64,000 nucleotides of DNA from assembly GCF_022414535.1 (NCBI RefSeq), contig NZ_JADWYM010000014.1:1-64000 (forward strand), given 5' to 3'. The DNA comes from Streptomyces sp. MUM 2J. GTDB lineage: Bacteria; Actinomycetota; Actinomycetes; Streptomycetales; Streptomycetaceae. Numbering within the stretch: position 1 is the stretch's first letter; every line of letters begins with the position of its first letter. The position numbers were made by a program, and so were the translations under genes. Positions 48,855 through 57,882 of the stretch are shown piece by piece. The notes below the pieces were generated by a model that did not search any database, had not been told where the DNA came from, and saw only the letters and a list, made by a program, of their open reading frames with translations.

Positions 48855-50192
48855 TCATCGCGCCGCCCCGGGCACCAGCCAGCGACCCGAGCGGGCGCGC
48901 AGCCAGAGCGTCAGCATCCGTACGGTCATCATCAGCGTCATCGCCGCCCACAACGAGGTCAGGCCGCCGTCCAGCGTCGGTACGAGCAGCGCGACGGGAG
49001 CGAAGACAGCCAGGGTGAGCAGCATCGCCCCGGCCAGATAAGGCCCGTCGCCGGCGCCCATCAGAACGCCGTCCAGGACGAAGACGATGCCGGAGACCGG
49101 CTGTGAGAGTGCCACGATCACCAGGGCGGGCAGCGCCGCCTCGGTGACCGTGGTGTCGCTGGTGAACAGCGGCAGGAACACGGGCCGGGCCAGGATCACC
49201 AGCGCGCCGAGGACGATACCGACGGCGATGCCCCACTCCACCATGCGGCGACAGGCGTCGCGCGCCCTCTGGGTGTCGCCGGCTCCGAGATACCGCCCGA
49301 TGATCGCCTGCCCGGCGATGGCGATGGCGTCGAGGGCGAACGCCAGCAGGCTCCACAGCGACAGGATGATCTGGTGGGCGGCGACGTCGGCGTCTCCCAG
49401 CCGGGCAGCGACGGCCGTGGCGATCAGCAGGACGGCCCGCAGCGACAGTGTGCGCACGAGAAGTGGTCCGCCGGCCCGGGCTGATGTTCGGATCCCGGCC
49501 GCGTCGGGGCGCAGCGAGGTACCGTGCCGGCGAGCGCCGCGCACGACGACCCTCAGATAGACCACGGCCATGGCGCACTGTGCGACGACCGTTCCCCACG
49601 CCGATCCGGCGATACCGAGGCCGACGCCGTACACGAGGGCGGCGTTGAGCACGGCGTTGGCGACGAAGCCCGCGACAGCGACGTAGAGCGGCGTCTTTGT
49701 GTCCTGCAGTCCACGCAGAACGCCGGTCGCGGCGAACACGACGAGCATGGCGGGGATCCCGAGAGAGGAGATCCGCAGATAGGTGACCGCGTACGGAGCT
49801 GCTGTGGACGACGCCCCGAAGAGGTCCACGAGGCCTGGCGCTGCGGGCAGGGTGAGGGCGATGACGGCGGCTCCCAGGAACAGCGCGAGCCAGATGCCGT
49901 CCATGCCCTGGCGGATCGCTGCCTGGAGGTCTCCGGCACCGACCCTGCGCGCCACAGCGGCGGTGGTGGCGTAGGCCAGGAACACGAAGACACTGACGGC
50001 TGTCGTGAGCAGAGCGGAGGCGATGCCGAGCCCGGCGAGCTGGCGGGTGCCGAGGTGTCCCACGATGGCGCTGTCGGCCAGGACGAAGAGGGGCTCGGCG
50101 ACGAGTGCACCGAAGGCGGGGACCGCCAGGCCGATGATCTCTCGGTCATGCCGGCGGCGGACGCCCTGCGGGGCCGGGGGAGCCTGTGTCAT
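48855..50192 (-). CDS. MATE (DinF-like) family efflux transporter
   Basis: A 445-residue protein with 12 predicted membrane helices in two similar halves. I chose the ATG at 50192 (MTQAPPAPQGVRRRHD); a TTG 9 nt upstream is less likely. Typical segments: REIIGLAVPAFGALVAEPLF, DSAIVGHLGTRQLAGLGIAS, GVLRGLQDTKTPLYVAVAGF, and QAIIGRYLGAGDTQRARDAC in the second half. It should use a cation gradient to export drugs or metabolites; substrate unknown. Its start lies next to the DnaA-box-rich region upstream of dnaB. Confidence 0.92.
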   Translation of the reverse strand: MTQAPPAPQGVRRRHDREIIGLAVPAFGALVAEPLFVLADSAIVGHLGTRQLAGLGIASALLTTAVSVFVFLAYATTAAVARRVGAGDLQAAIRQGMDGIWLALFLGAAVIALTLPAAPGLVDLFGASSTAAPYAVTYLRISSLGIPAMLVVFAATGVLRGLQDTKTPLYVAVAGFVANAVLNAALVYGVGLGIAGSAWGTVVAQCAMAVVYLRVVVRGARRHGTSLRPDAAGIRTSARAGGPLLVRTLSLRAVLLIATAVAARLGDADVAAHQIILSLWSLLAFALDAIAIAGQAIIGRYLGAGDTQRARDACRRMVEWGIAVGIVLGALVILARPVFLPLFTSDTTVTEAALPALVIVALSQPVSGIVFVLDGVLMGAGDGPYLAGAMLLTLAVFAPVALLVPTLDGGLTSLWAAMTLMMTVRMLTLWLRARSGRWLVPGAAR

Positions 50193-50206
50193 GGGCGCCA
50201 ATCTAA

Positions 50207-50469
50207 TCGTCCACAGGTAAGCGATGCAATGGAGCAGTGACCCTTACGCCCTCTCTTGGTGCGTGTCCTTGTGCACAGAGTCTCAAGTGATCTTGATCCG
50301 ACCGGGCAACTTTTTCTTCTGCACAGCCGGTGGATGTTGAAGCCGCAGTTCAGAGGCGTTGTTGTGGTGGCGGCGCGACCTTGTTCACAGCACTGTCCAC
50401 CGGGTCGTGCACAGGTTTCGCGGAGTTCTCCACAGCATCCGGGCCGTCATCCACATGCCCTGTGGATAA
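50207..50469. promoter_or_regulatory. DnaA-box cluster in the dnaB upstream region
   Basis: At least eight DnaA-box-like 9-mers: TCGTCCACA 50207, TTGTGCACA 50269, TTCTGCACA 50317, TTGTTCACA 50381, CTGTCCACC 50393, TTCTCCACA 50426, TCATCCACA 50447, and TGTGGATAA 50461 (minus orientation, perfect TTATCCACA). This lies in the 459-bp gap between the MATE and dnaB starts. Clusters of this kind outside oriC have been described in S. coelicolor. The dnaB promoter must be in the same gap. Confidence 0.65.
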
Positions 50470-50651
50470 CCAGATTGGCTGACGGTGCCCGCAGGCCTAC
50501 CGTGGTCCGGCACCCGCTCCGTGCGCCGGTTTTCAAAACGTCACAAAACCGGCCCGCTGGAACCGGAGTTGGGCCCCTGATTTGTCAGTGCCGTGCCGTA
50601 GAAATGAGGGGCACGGCGAGGTCCGCTCCGCGGACGGGAGGAGGTGGCTCG

Positions 50652-52130
50652 GTGAGCATTTCCGAGCCGTTGGACGATCCGTGGGCCGACAGTGGTCCCA
50701 GCGATCGTCTGCCCGCCTCCCGTCGGCGCGGTGACGGTGGCCGGGGCCGCGACGAGCAGCACGACCGGGGACGGGACAACGGTGCCTGGGAGGGCGCCGG
50801 GTCCACCTTCGAGCGCCTTCCGCCGCAGGACCTCGAAGCCGAGCAGTCGGTCCTCGGCGGCATGCTGCTGTCCAAGGACGCCATCGCCGACGTCGTCGAG
50901 ATCCTCAAGGGACACGACTTCTACAAGCCCGCCCACGAGACGATCTTCCAGGCGATCCTCGACGTCTATGCCAAGGGCGAGCCGGCCGACCCCATCACGA
51001 TCGCCGCCGAGCTGACCAAGCGTGGCGAGATCAACAAGGTCGGCGGCGCCTCCTACCTGCACACCCTCGTCCAGACGGTGCCGACGGCGGCCAACGCCGA
51101 GTACTACGCGGAGATCGTGCACGAGCGCGCGGTCCTGCGCCGCCTCGTCGAGGCCGGCACCCGCATCACGCAGATGGGCTACGCAGCCGACGACGACGTC
51201 GACGAGATCGTCAACCGGGCCCAAGCCGAGATCTACGCCGTCACCGAGCAGCGCACCAGCGAGGACTACCTGCCGCTCGGCGACATCATGGAGGGCGCCC
51301 TCGACGAGATCGAGGCGATCGGCTCGCGCAGCGGCGAGATGACCGGCGTGCCCACCGGATTCACCGACTTCGACTCCCTCACCAACGGACTGCACCCGGG
51401 CCAGATGATCGTCATCGCCGCGCGTCCCGCGATGGGCAAGTCGACGCTCGCACTGGACTTCGCGCGAGCCGCCTCGATCAAGAACAACCTGCCGAGTGTG
51501 ATCTTCTCACTCGAAATGGGACGCAACGAGATCGCGATGCGCCTGCTCTCCGCCGAGGCCCGCGTCGCCCTGCACCACATGCGCTCGGGCACGATGACGG
51601 ACGAGGACTGGACACGTCTGGCCCGCCGGATGCCGGACGTCTCGGCGGCCCCGCTGTACATCGACGACTCCCCGAACCTGTCGATGATGGAGATCCGTGC
51701 CAAGTGCCGCCGCCTCAAGCAGCGCAGCGACCTCCGACTCGTCGTCATCGACTACCTCCAGCTGATGCAGTCCGGTGGTTCCAAGCGCGCCGAGAGCCGG
51801 CAGCAGGAGGTCTCGGACATGTCCCGTAACCTCAAGCTGCTCGCCAAGGAGCTGGAGCTCCCGGTCATCGCGCTCTCACAGCTCAACCGCGGCCCCGAAC
51901 AGCGCACCGACAAGAAGCCGATGGTCTCCGACCTGCGCGAGTCCGGTTCCATCGAGCAGGACGCCGACATGGTCATCCTGCTGCACCGCGAGGACGCCTA
52001 CGAGAAGGAGTCGCCGCGTGCCGGTGAGGCCGACCTGATCGTCGCCAAGCACCGAAACGGCCCGACGGCCACGATCACCGTGGCCTTCCAGGGCCACTAC
52101 TCCCGGTTCGTGGACATGGCCCAGACCTGA
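50652..52130 (+). CDS. dnaB: Replicative DNA helicase DnaB
   Basis: A 492-residue hexameric helicase from GTG 50652 (VSISEPLDDPWADSG), with GGAGGAGG upstream. After a ~50-residue charged extension comes the N-terminal domain (LPPQDLEAEQSVLGGMLLSK). The RecA-like motor has Walker A ARPAMGKST (257-265), Walker B LRLVVIDYLQLM, and the arginine-finger region near SLEMGRNEIAMRL. No intein is present, unlike some actinobacterial DnaB. It unwinds DNA at forks; DciA, encoded beside recF, is its likely loader. Confidence 0.97.
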   Translation: MSISEPLDDPWADSGPSDRLPASRRRGDGGRGRDEQHDRGRDNGAWEGAGSTFERLPPQDLEAEQSVLGGMLLSKDAIADVVEILKGHDFYKPAHETIFQAILDVYAKGEPADPITIAAELTKRGEINKVGGASYLHTLVQTVPTAANAEYYAEIVHERAVLRRLVEAGTRITQMGYAADDDVDEIVNRAQAEIYAVTEQRTSEDYLPLGDIMEGALDEIEAIGSRSGEMTGVPTGFTDFDSLTNGLHPGQMIVIAARPAMGKSTLALDFARAASIKNNLPSVIFSLEMGRNEIAMRLLSAEARVALHHMRSGTMTDEDWTRLARRMPDVSAAPLYIDDSPNLSMMEIRAKCRRLKQRSDLRLVVIDYLQLMQSGGSKRAESRQQEVSDMSRNLKLLAKELELPVIALSQLNRGPEQRTDKKPMVSDLRESGSIEQDADMVILLHREDAYEKESPRAGEADLIVAKHRNGPTATITVAFQGHYSRFVDMAQT

Positions 52131-52487
52131 TCCGCGGCTGTTGTAGGTCCGCGTTTCCGATGTCCCTTTCTCGTTGACGGTGGCCTCTGTCCGGCCCAAA
52201 GGACATTTCAGTGAGACGAATGCGTGCTGGTCGCCTCCCCGCTCCCAATCCGCCACCAGCGCCGGGCCCGCAGTCACCCTCCGGCCGCCGACCGACTCGG
52301 ACGGCCACGGGGAGGGCTGCCGCCGAGGACCGCTCGGAGGGCTGCTGGACGGTGCCCCTGGTGTGGCCCGTATCGCTCGGGTGCTCATTCCGCTCAATCG
52401 CGTGAGTTCTGGCGAGAGGCTGCCGTTGGCTGCTTGGTGCGGCCACACTGAGAGCGTCGGCTTCGTGGCGACGACACCGGGGGAGAC
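52131..52487. other. Intergenic region, left edge of the accessory insert
   Basis: 357 bp between dnaB and the EACC1 gene. No ribosome site plus open frame is convincing, and I see no strong hairpin after dnaB. The promoter for the EACC1-caspase pair should lie here. I found no direct repeat or integrase trace that would define an insertion boundary. Confidence 0.4.
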
Positions 52488-52925
52488 ATGTGGGACAGGG
52501 CTTCGGCGCCGGGCGCGCGTGCGGACCGCCCAGCGGACCTTGTGGTGGACGTGCTGCTGGACTTCGCGCCCGACCCTGAGCTGGATCGGGAGGCGGCCGA
52601 CCGGCTGGGGCGTCGACTACGCGCAGAAATAATCGAATTGGATGTCGAGTCGGTGCGGTGGGCGGAGGGTGGCCCCCCGCCCGACGGGGCGAAGGGCACG
52701 GACGCGCTCACCCTCGGAGCCGTCGTCGTGGCGCTGAGCGCGTCCGGAGGGGTGTTCACGTCGCTGATCGGCACCGTGCGCGACTGGCTGGGCAGATCCT
52801 CCGCCCGGCACCGCATCTCGGTGACCATCAACGGCGACACGCTCGAACTCGACCGGGCCTCGGATGCCGAGCGCCAGGCCCTGATCGACGCGTACGTCCG
52901 CCGCCACACCGGCGACCAGCGGTGA
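52488..52925 (+). CDS. Effector-associated constant component 1 (EACC1) protein
   Basis: A 145-residue protein. After a polar N-terminus, DPELDREAADRLGRRLRAEI and ELDVESVRWAEGG form a small alpha/beta half. A hydrophobic segment ALTLGAVVVALSASGGVFTS passes into IGTVRDWLGRSSARHRISVT and the beta-hairpin ISVTINGDTLELDRASDAER. This layout matches the EACC1 family, the constant small partner in predicted NTP-dependent biological-conflict systems of multicellular bacteria, where it is encoded beside a variable effector protein. Here the neighbour, 6 bp away, is a caspase-WD40 protein, which fits exactly. Molecular role unproven; membrane association is likely. Confidence 0.8.
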   Translation: MWDRASAPGARADRPADLVVDVLLDFAPDPELDREAADRLGRRLRAEIIELDVESVRWAEGGPPPDGAKGTDALTLGAVVVALSASGGVFTSLIGTVRDWLGRSSARHRISVTINGDTLELDRASDAERQALIDAYVRRHTGDQR

Positions 52926-52931
52926 GCGGCC

Positions 52932-55244
52932 GTGGGACGCAGACTGGCGCTGCTGATCGCCACCTACGAGTACCAGGACAGCGCACTGCGGCAGTTGACG
53001 GCGCCGGCGCACGACACGGAGGCGCTGGGCGCGGTGCTGAGGGATCCGGCCATCGCGGGGTTCGAGGTCACTACTCTGGTCAACCAGCCGCTTCATCTCG
53101 TCGGTCAGGCCATCGGCGACTTCTACCGCGACCGGCGCCGCGACGACCTCACCCTTCTGTACTTTACGGGCCACGGACTCAAGGACGACAGCGGCCGGCT
53201 CTATCTCGCGATGACCAATACCCGGCACGACAGTCTGCTGTTCACCGCACTGTCCGCTGAGCAGATCGACCAGGCTCTGGAGGGCTGCGTGTCCCGCCAG
53301 AAGGTACTGATTCTCGACTGCTGCTACAGCGGGGCCTACTCGGCGGGCGGACGGATCTCCAAGGGCGACACCGCGGTGCACGCCTTGGAGCGTTTCCAAG
53401 GGCGTGGTCGTACGGTGCTGACCGCGTCGGACTCGACGCAGTACTCGTTCGAGGGCGGCCGGGCGCATGGCCAAGCTCCGCAGTCTGTGTTCACCCGCTA
53501 TCTGGTGGAGGGCCTGCGCGACGGCAGTGCGGACCTCGACGGTGACGGCGACATCACCCTCGACGAGCTGTACGGCTACGTCCATGACCGGGTGGTTGAG
53601 GAGATACCCCAGCAGCGGCCCAAGAAGCAGGACAACGTCGAGGGCCGGATCGTCATCGCGCGGAACATCAACTGGCAACTCCCCCTCCATCTCCATAACG
53701 CCATCGGCAGCCCCATGGTCAGCGATCGTCTCGGTGCTCTCGATGGGCTCGCCCATCTGCACCGGATCGGGAACGAGGTGGTGCGGGCGGCCGTGATGGA
53801 GGTGATGCGGGGCCTTCAGGAGGACGACAGCAAGCAGGTCTCCGCCGCGGCGGCCGCACGGCTTCAGGCCCTTCTGCCTCAACAGCCCCCACCCGAACCG
53901 GCACCGACACCAGCCGCAGCACCCGCTCCGGCCCCCTTAGCGCGGGCGACACCGGCACCGACTCCGCGACCCGCCCCCGCACCCACGGCCGAGACCGCGC
54001 CACCCCGTTCCCGAGCCGCCACGCGCACCCCCGCGGCCGTGGGGCCTCCCGCCCCGCCGGCGCCGGTGGTACGGGCCACCACCCGTGCATCCCGCCCTGT
54101 CCGCCGGCCCCGCCGGGCCAAGACGCTCACCGTCGCTGTCGCCCTGGCCCTCGCCCTGACCGTCACCCTGGTGCTGGTCCTGGCGAAGGGCAACGGCGAG
54201 GGCTCGCAATCCAGCAGCGGGACGGTCGACACGCAAGTGATCGCCACCGCCACCGGGGCGGGCACTGAAGTGGAGTTCAGCCCGGACGGCAAGCTCATCG
54301 CCGTTGGCAGCGACGAAGGAATACGGCTGCTGCGGGCATCGGACGCCCAGACCGTCACCACGCTCGCGGGCCGAAACTACCCCGTGTTCAGCCCCGACGG
54401 ATCGATCCTCGCCATGGGGGACATCCTGCACAGCGGCGACGGGGCCAACCTGACCGTGCGACTGCTGAATCTGGCCACCGGCAAGACCCTCGTCATCCAC
54501 ACCAAGCACTCGGGCAGCGTGCTGAAGGCGTTCAGCCCCAAGGGAGACCTCCTCGCCACCGCGATGGGGGTCGCTGGTCCCGACTACGACAACCCGGTCC
54601 GGCTCTGGAACACCACCACCGGCAAGCTCGTCGCCAGCCTCTCCGGCCACCGGAACGGGGTCCAGACCATGGCGTTCACATCTGACGGCAAGACCCTCGC
54701 CACCGGAGCAGCCGGGTCTCCCTGCACGGTGCGGCTGTGGGACATGACGACCAGGAAGACCAGGGCTGTCCTGCCCGCCGGCTGCGTCCTCGCTTTCAGC
54801 CCCCACGGCAAGACGCTGGCCACCAGCAGCGAGTTCGCCGCAGACCAGAAGGTGCACCTGTGGGACGTCGACACGGCGAAGGACCTCGCAGCCCTGTCCA
54901 AGGGCCGGCCCGTGGGATTCAGCGCGGACCGTGCGTTTCTGGCGATCCAGTCCGGCGAGGGCTCCGCGCAGCTCTGGAAGCTGTACGTCGACAAGGTTCC
55001 GCGGACCTTCACCGGTGTCAGTGCCCTGAGGTTCAGCACCGTGGGTGAGATCCTCGCCATCGTCTATGCCGACGGCACGGCTGAACTGAGAAATCTGGCA
55101 ACGAGCGGATCGACCGTGCCCCTCACGGCCGACGCCGGCAGCAATGGAAAGATCCAGAGCGTGGCCTTCAGCCCGGACGGCAGGACGGCGGCCACCGCCA
55201 ACGCGGACGGCACGGTACGAGTGTGGCGCCTGGGCGCCTTCTGA
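52932..55244 (+). CDS. Caspase-like protease with EF-hand loop, transmembrane helix and WD40 propeller
   Basis: A 770-residue protein from GTG 52932. Residues 1-~245 are a C14 caspase/metacaspase domain: catalytic His81 in LLYFTGHGLKDD and the Cys of VLILDCCYSGAYS (Cys131, preceded by Cys130). Inside it, DLDGDGDITLDE (201-212) matches a canonical EF-hand calcium loop. A helical segment (~262-317) and a Pro/Ala/Arg-rich linker follow, then one membrane helix (~399-419) and seven WD40-type repeats (SPDGKLIAVGS ... SPDGRTAATANADGTVRVWR). By the positive-inside rule the protease is cytoplasmic and the propeller outside. It probably acts with EACC1 as a sensor-triggered suicide or immunity effector. 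Confidence 0.9.
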   Translation: MGRRLALLIATYEYQDSALRQLTAPAHDTEALGAVLRDPAIAGFEVTTLVNQPLHLVGQAIGDFYRDRRRDDLTLLYFTGHGLKDDSGRLYLAMTNTRHDSLLFTALSAEQIDQALEGCVSRQKVLILDCCYSGAYSAGGRISKGDTAVHALERFQGRGRTVLTASDSTQYSFEGGRAHGQAPQSVFTRYLVEGLRDGSADLDGDGDITLDELYGYVHDRVVEEIPQQRPKKQDNVEGRIVIARNINWQLPLHLHNAIGSPMVSDRLGALDGLAHLHRIGNEVVRAAVMEVMRGLQEDDSKQVSAAAAARLQALLPQQPPPEPAPTPAAAPAPAPLARATPAPTPRPAPAPTAETAPPRSRAATRTPAAVGPPAPPAPVVRATTRASRPVRRPRRAKTLTVAVALALALTVTLVLVLAKGNGEGSQSSSGTVDTQVIATATGAGTEVEFSPDGKLIAVGSDEGIRLLRASDAQTVTTLAGRNYPVFSPDGSILAMGDILHSGDGANLTVRLLNLATGKTLVIHTKHSGSVLKAFSPKGDLLATAMGVAGPDYDNPVRLWNTTTGKLVASLSGHRNGVQTMAFTSDGKTLATGAAGSPCTVRLWDMTTRKTRAVLPAGCVLAFSPHGKTLATSSEFAADQKVHLWDVDTAKDLAALSKGRPVGFSADRAFLAIQSGEGSAQLWKLYVDKVPRTFTGVSALRFSTVGEILAIVYADGTAELRNLATSGSTVPLTADAGSNGKIQSVAFSPDGRTAATANADGTVRVWRLGAF

Positions 55245-55554
55245 CGCAGCCGTAGCAACGCCCTTGTCCGCACAGGTGGTGTGCCGCCACACAGGAATGT
55301 CGGGGCAGGCAGAGGCCGGACTCGAACCTACGGTCGATCCGTCGAGGACGCAGGACAAGACCGTCAGACGGACATGCCGTGTCCCTAGTATGAGACAGCG
55401 GACGAACCGCAGGTCAGCGTATCGGAACAGGACATTCCTAATGCGGCCCTACAGTTGTTGCAGGGCCTCGTTCTCCGTGTCGGATTCTCACGGTCGATGT
55501 CGGATGGATGTCGGTTACGACATCACCGTGAGACCAGCGCGTGGGCGCTGCTGC
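55245..55554. other. Intergenic region after the caspase gene
   Basis: 310 bp between the convergent caspase-WD40 and DHFR-like genes. It holds a segment resembling the T-arm of a tRNA (about 55312-55340, minus strand), but no full cloverleaf can be built. No terminator with a long stem is obvious. Confidence 0.4.
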
Positions 55555-56121
55555 TCAGCGCCTCGTCTCGTACCTGGTCAGGACCACGCCGCCGGGAAAC
55601 GTCCGCGTCTCCACCAGGTTCAGGTTCACCCAGCTGTCCAGCGTGGTGAAGAACGGCGTGCCGCCGCCCACCAGGACCGGATGGGCGACGATCGCGTACT
55701 CGTCGATCAGCCCGGCGCGCATGGCCGCTCCGGCGAGCGTTGCGCCGCCGATGTTCATCGGGGCGCCGTCCTCGGCCTTGAGCCGGGTGATCTCGGCGAT
55801 CGCGTCTCCGGTGACCAGGCGGGCGTTCCAGTCGACCTTGTCGATCGTCGAGGAGAACACCACCTTCGGCGTGTCCCGCCAGTTCCGCGTGAACTCGATC
55901 TCCGCCGGGGTGGCGTTGGGCTGTTGGTCGCCGGTCGGCCAGTAGGAACTCATCGTCTCCCACAGTTTGCGCCCGTACAGCGACAGGCCACTCTCCTGCT
56001 CGTGGTCGAGCCACCACTGGAACAGCTCGTCGCTCGGCGGTCCGCTCCAGCCGATGTCGTCGCCGGCCGCGGCGATGTAGCCGTCCAGGGTCAGGTTCAT
56101 GCCGTAGATCAGTTTTCGCAT
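55555..56121 (-). CDS. Dihydrofolate reductase family protein (RibD C-terminal type)
   Basis: A 188-residue protein from ATG 56121 with GGAAGG 8 nt upstream. MRKLIYGMNLTLDGYIAAAG and DDIGW open a DHFR fold. Further marks are LYGRKLWETMSSYWP, KVVFSSTIDKVDWNARLVTG, NIGGATLAGAAMRAGLIDEY and HPVLVGGGTPFF. The family is widespread in Streptomyces and uses NADPH, but substrates are mostly unknown, and this is not the housekeeping DHFR. It is convergent with the caspase gene and part of the accessory segment. Confidence 0.88.
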   Translation of the reverse strand: MRKLIYGMNLTLDGYIAAAGDDIGWSGPPSDELFQWWLDHEQESGLSLYGRKLWETMSSYWPTGDQQPNATPAEIEFTRNWRDTPKVVFSSTIDKVDWNARLVTGDAIAEITRLKAEDGAPMNIGGATLAGAAMRAGLIDEYAIVAHPVLVGGGTPFFTTLDSWVNLNLVETRTFPGGVVLTRYETRR

Positions 56122-56473
56122 GGCCCAGCCTTCCGTCCGTGGGTGTCCGGCGTATGGACCAGCGCGGCGCGGGAAACTCATCGGTGCGCGGCCGGGGCTC
56201 GCCGGTAGTCCTCGTGCTCGGGGCCCCGCAGCCATCCGCCCGAATTCCGCCGCAAGGTCCTTGATCTCGTGCACACCTCATGCAGTCGGCATACCGCAGG
56301 GATCACGCGTCAGCCCCTGCCGACAACACGCTTTGAAGGTCAGTAGCGTAGGAGAAGAAGCACGGACTCACCTCAGAACTGCTTGTGCGGAGTGGGAAAG
56401 GCCACAATTCGGAGCAACTGACCCGGGAGGAGTTCGATGAGGTCCGGCGAGTGCGGGCCGCCCGCCGTCTCCG
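56122..56473. other. Intergenic region with a possible coding remnant
   Basis: 352 bp. On the plus strand a frame at about 56352-56490 reads TSELLVRSGKGHNSEQLTRE and EEFDEVRRVRAARRLRQ, charged and gene-like with moderate third-position G/C. It begins right after a TAG with no start codon. It may be a gene remnant beside the pseudogene. Nothing else seen. Confidence 0.3.
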
Positions 56474-57749
56474 TCAGTCGTCGTACACGACGTTCAGACC
56501 GCAGTCGACCAGATAGTCGGAGTACCCGAACCGCTCACCGAGCGCCGTGAAGGCCTCGCAGCGGCGTTCGGGCACCTGCACCCCGTAGGCCTCTTCAGGG
56601 CGCGCAGGAACAGACGGTGTCCGAGGTCTGCACAGGCCTCGGACACCACCCGCTCCAGCGCGGCACGTCGGTGGCGTCGGCGATGCCCCACGCCTCCTGC
56701 TGCGCGGTGGTGCCGCGTTCGGCTGCCGCAGCGGCTGCCTTGGCGTGACCGTTGGCCGAAGCCACCAGTTCATCGGCCTTGCTCCGCGCGTCGGCGAGGT
56801 CGGTGTCTGCCCGCTCGTACAGCTCGGGTTCGGGCTTGAACTGGGAGTCGGGGTCCGCGACGAGCTCTTCCGCGACGACCTTCTGCCAGGTCAGGATCTG
56901 GTCGGCACGCCAGGCCCGCTGGATGGCCCGGACCATGTCGTCCGTGGCCGCGCGGGTCTCGGCTGCGGCGTCCGTCTCCGCCTGGATGATCGTGTTGCGT
57001 TGCTTGGCCTGGCCGGCGTGCTCCTGCTCCCACTCGGTGCTCGCGGCCATGACGGGACCGTTGAGGACCCGGTTGCCGTCCAGCGGGTTCTGCCAGCTGC
57101 ACTCGGACCAGGCCTGCTTCAGGTTCTCCACCAGTACGCGGTACTCCGCGGAGTCCTTGGCGGGTGCCTTGGTCGGAAAGCCGCCGTAGCGCAGACAGGA
57201 GGCCACGTCGTGGGCGGTGGTGCCGCCGGAGTACCGCGTGTCGTAGACATCGCTGTCCGAGAACGAGGAGTCTGCGATGAAGTCGTTGGTGGCGTTCTTG
57301 CCCTTGTTCTCCTCGGTGATCTCCCGGGCCCGGGCGACCGCCCCGGGGCCGGCATTGGTGTGCCCGTCCCAACCGAGCTGCTGGGAGATCTCTTCTTGGG
57401 TGAACAGGGTGAACAGGGTGAACAGGGTGAACTGAAGAACCTCGGCGTCGAACTCCGGGATGTGCCAGTTCATCTCCTCGCTGTAGAACGCGTTGGAGGC
57501 ATACGGCTTGTTTGCTTCTTCCAGCGCGGTCGACCTGGCACCGAGTCCGTTCCGGTAGTCGAACGAGGCCTCCCGGTCCTCGCTGTTGGCCTGCCCGATC
57601 GGGTACAGGCCCAGGTAAGTACCGGGACCGACGATGCTGTTGAGCTCCTCGGACGTGCCCGAGAGGCCCTCGACGGCCTTGGCCTTCATCTGATGACCAG
57701 ACGCTGAGCCGGCCGGGTCGCGTGCCGCGCTCGCGCGGCGGTCCACCAT
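56474..57749 (-). pseudogene. Decayed ALF-repeat-like large protein gene
   Basis: From ATG 57749 a long frame reads MVDRRASAARDPAGSASG, then a helical Ala/Glu-rich protein with ARSKADELVASANGHAKAAA and AERGTTAQQEAWGIADATDV, typical of the large ALF-repeat secreted or polymorphic-toxin-like proteins of Streptomyces. Just after this (near 56658) the frame runs into junk and a stop at 56595. Coding-like sequence continues in a second frame (AALERVVSEACADLGHRLFL, about 56610-56690) and then in a third (EEAYGVQVPERRCEAFTALG to a stop at 56474). At least two frameshifts or deletions, and the lack of a signal peptide, mark it as a remnant. Confidence 0.7.
57398..57433. repeat. 9-bp tandem repeat (GGGTGAACA, about 4 copies) in the pseudogene
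   Basis: On the coding strand this gives FTLFTLFTLFT, an in-frame slippage expansion inside the decayed gene. Confidence 0.85.
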
Positions 57750-57882
57750 CACAACACCCCCAGGGACAACGCCGGCTGCGGCAGCTGGAGTCCGTGGTCG
57801 GCCGGCCCCCCTGGTGCACAGCGCGCCGGGGCTGAGGGCATATGCGCTCGACGAGTGGGCCCGGGCGGGGTGGACTGTACGC

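Noticed and set aside
55312-55340. tRNA-like T-arm (GGTTCGAGTCC on the minus strand), possible attachment-site trace
   Set aside because: The T stem has a mismatch, and no anticodon, D arm or acceptor partner can be found. No repeat of it was noticed at the other side of the accessory segment.
52131-57760. Possible integrative element
   Set aside because: I found no integrase, transposase, terminal inverted repeats or direct repeats bounding the segment, so only a general accessory-region label is justified.
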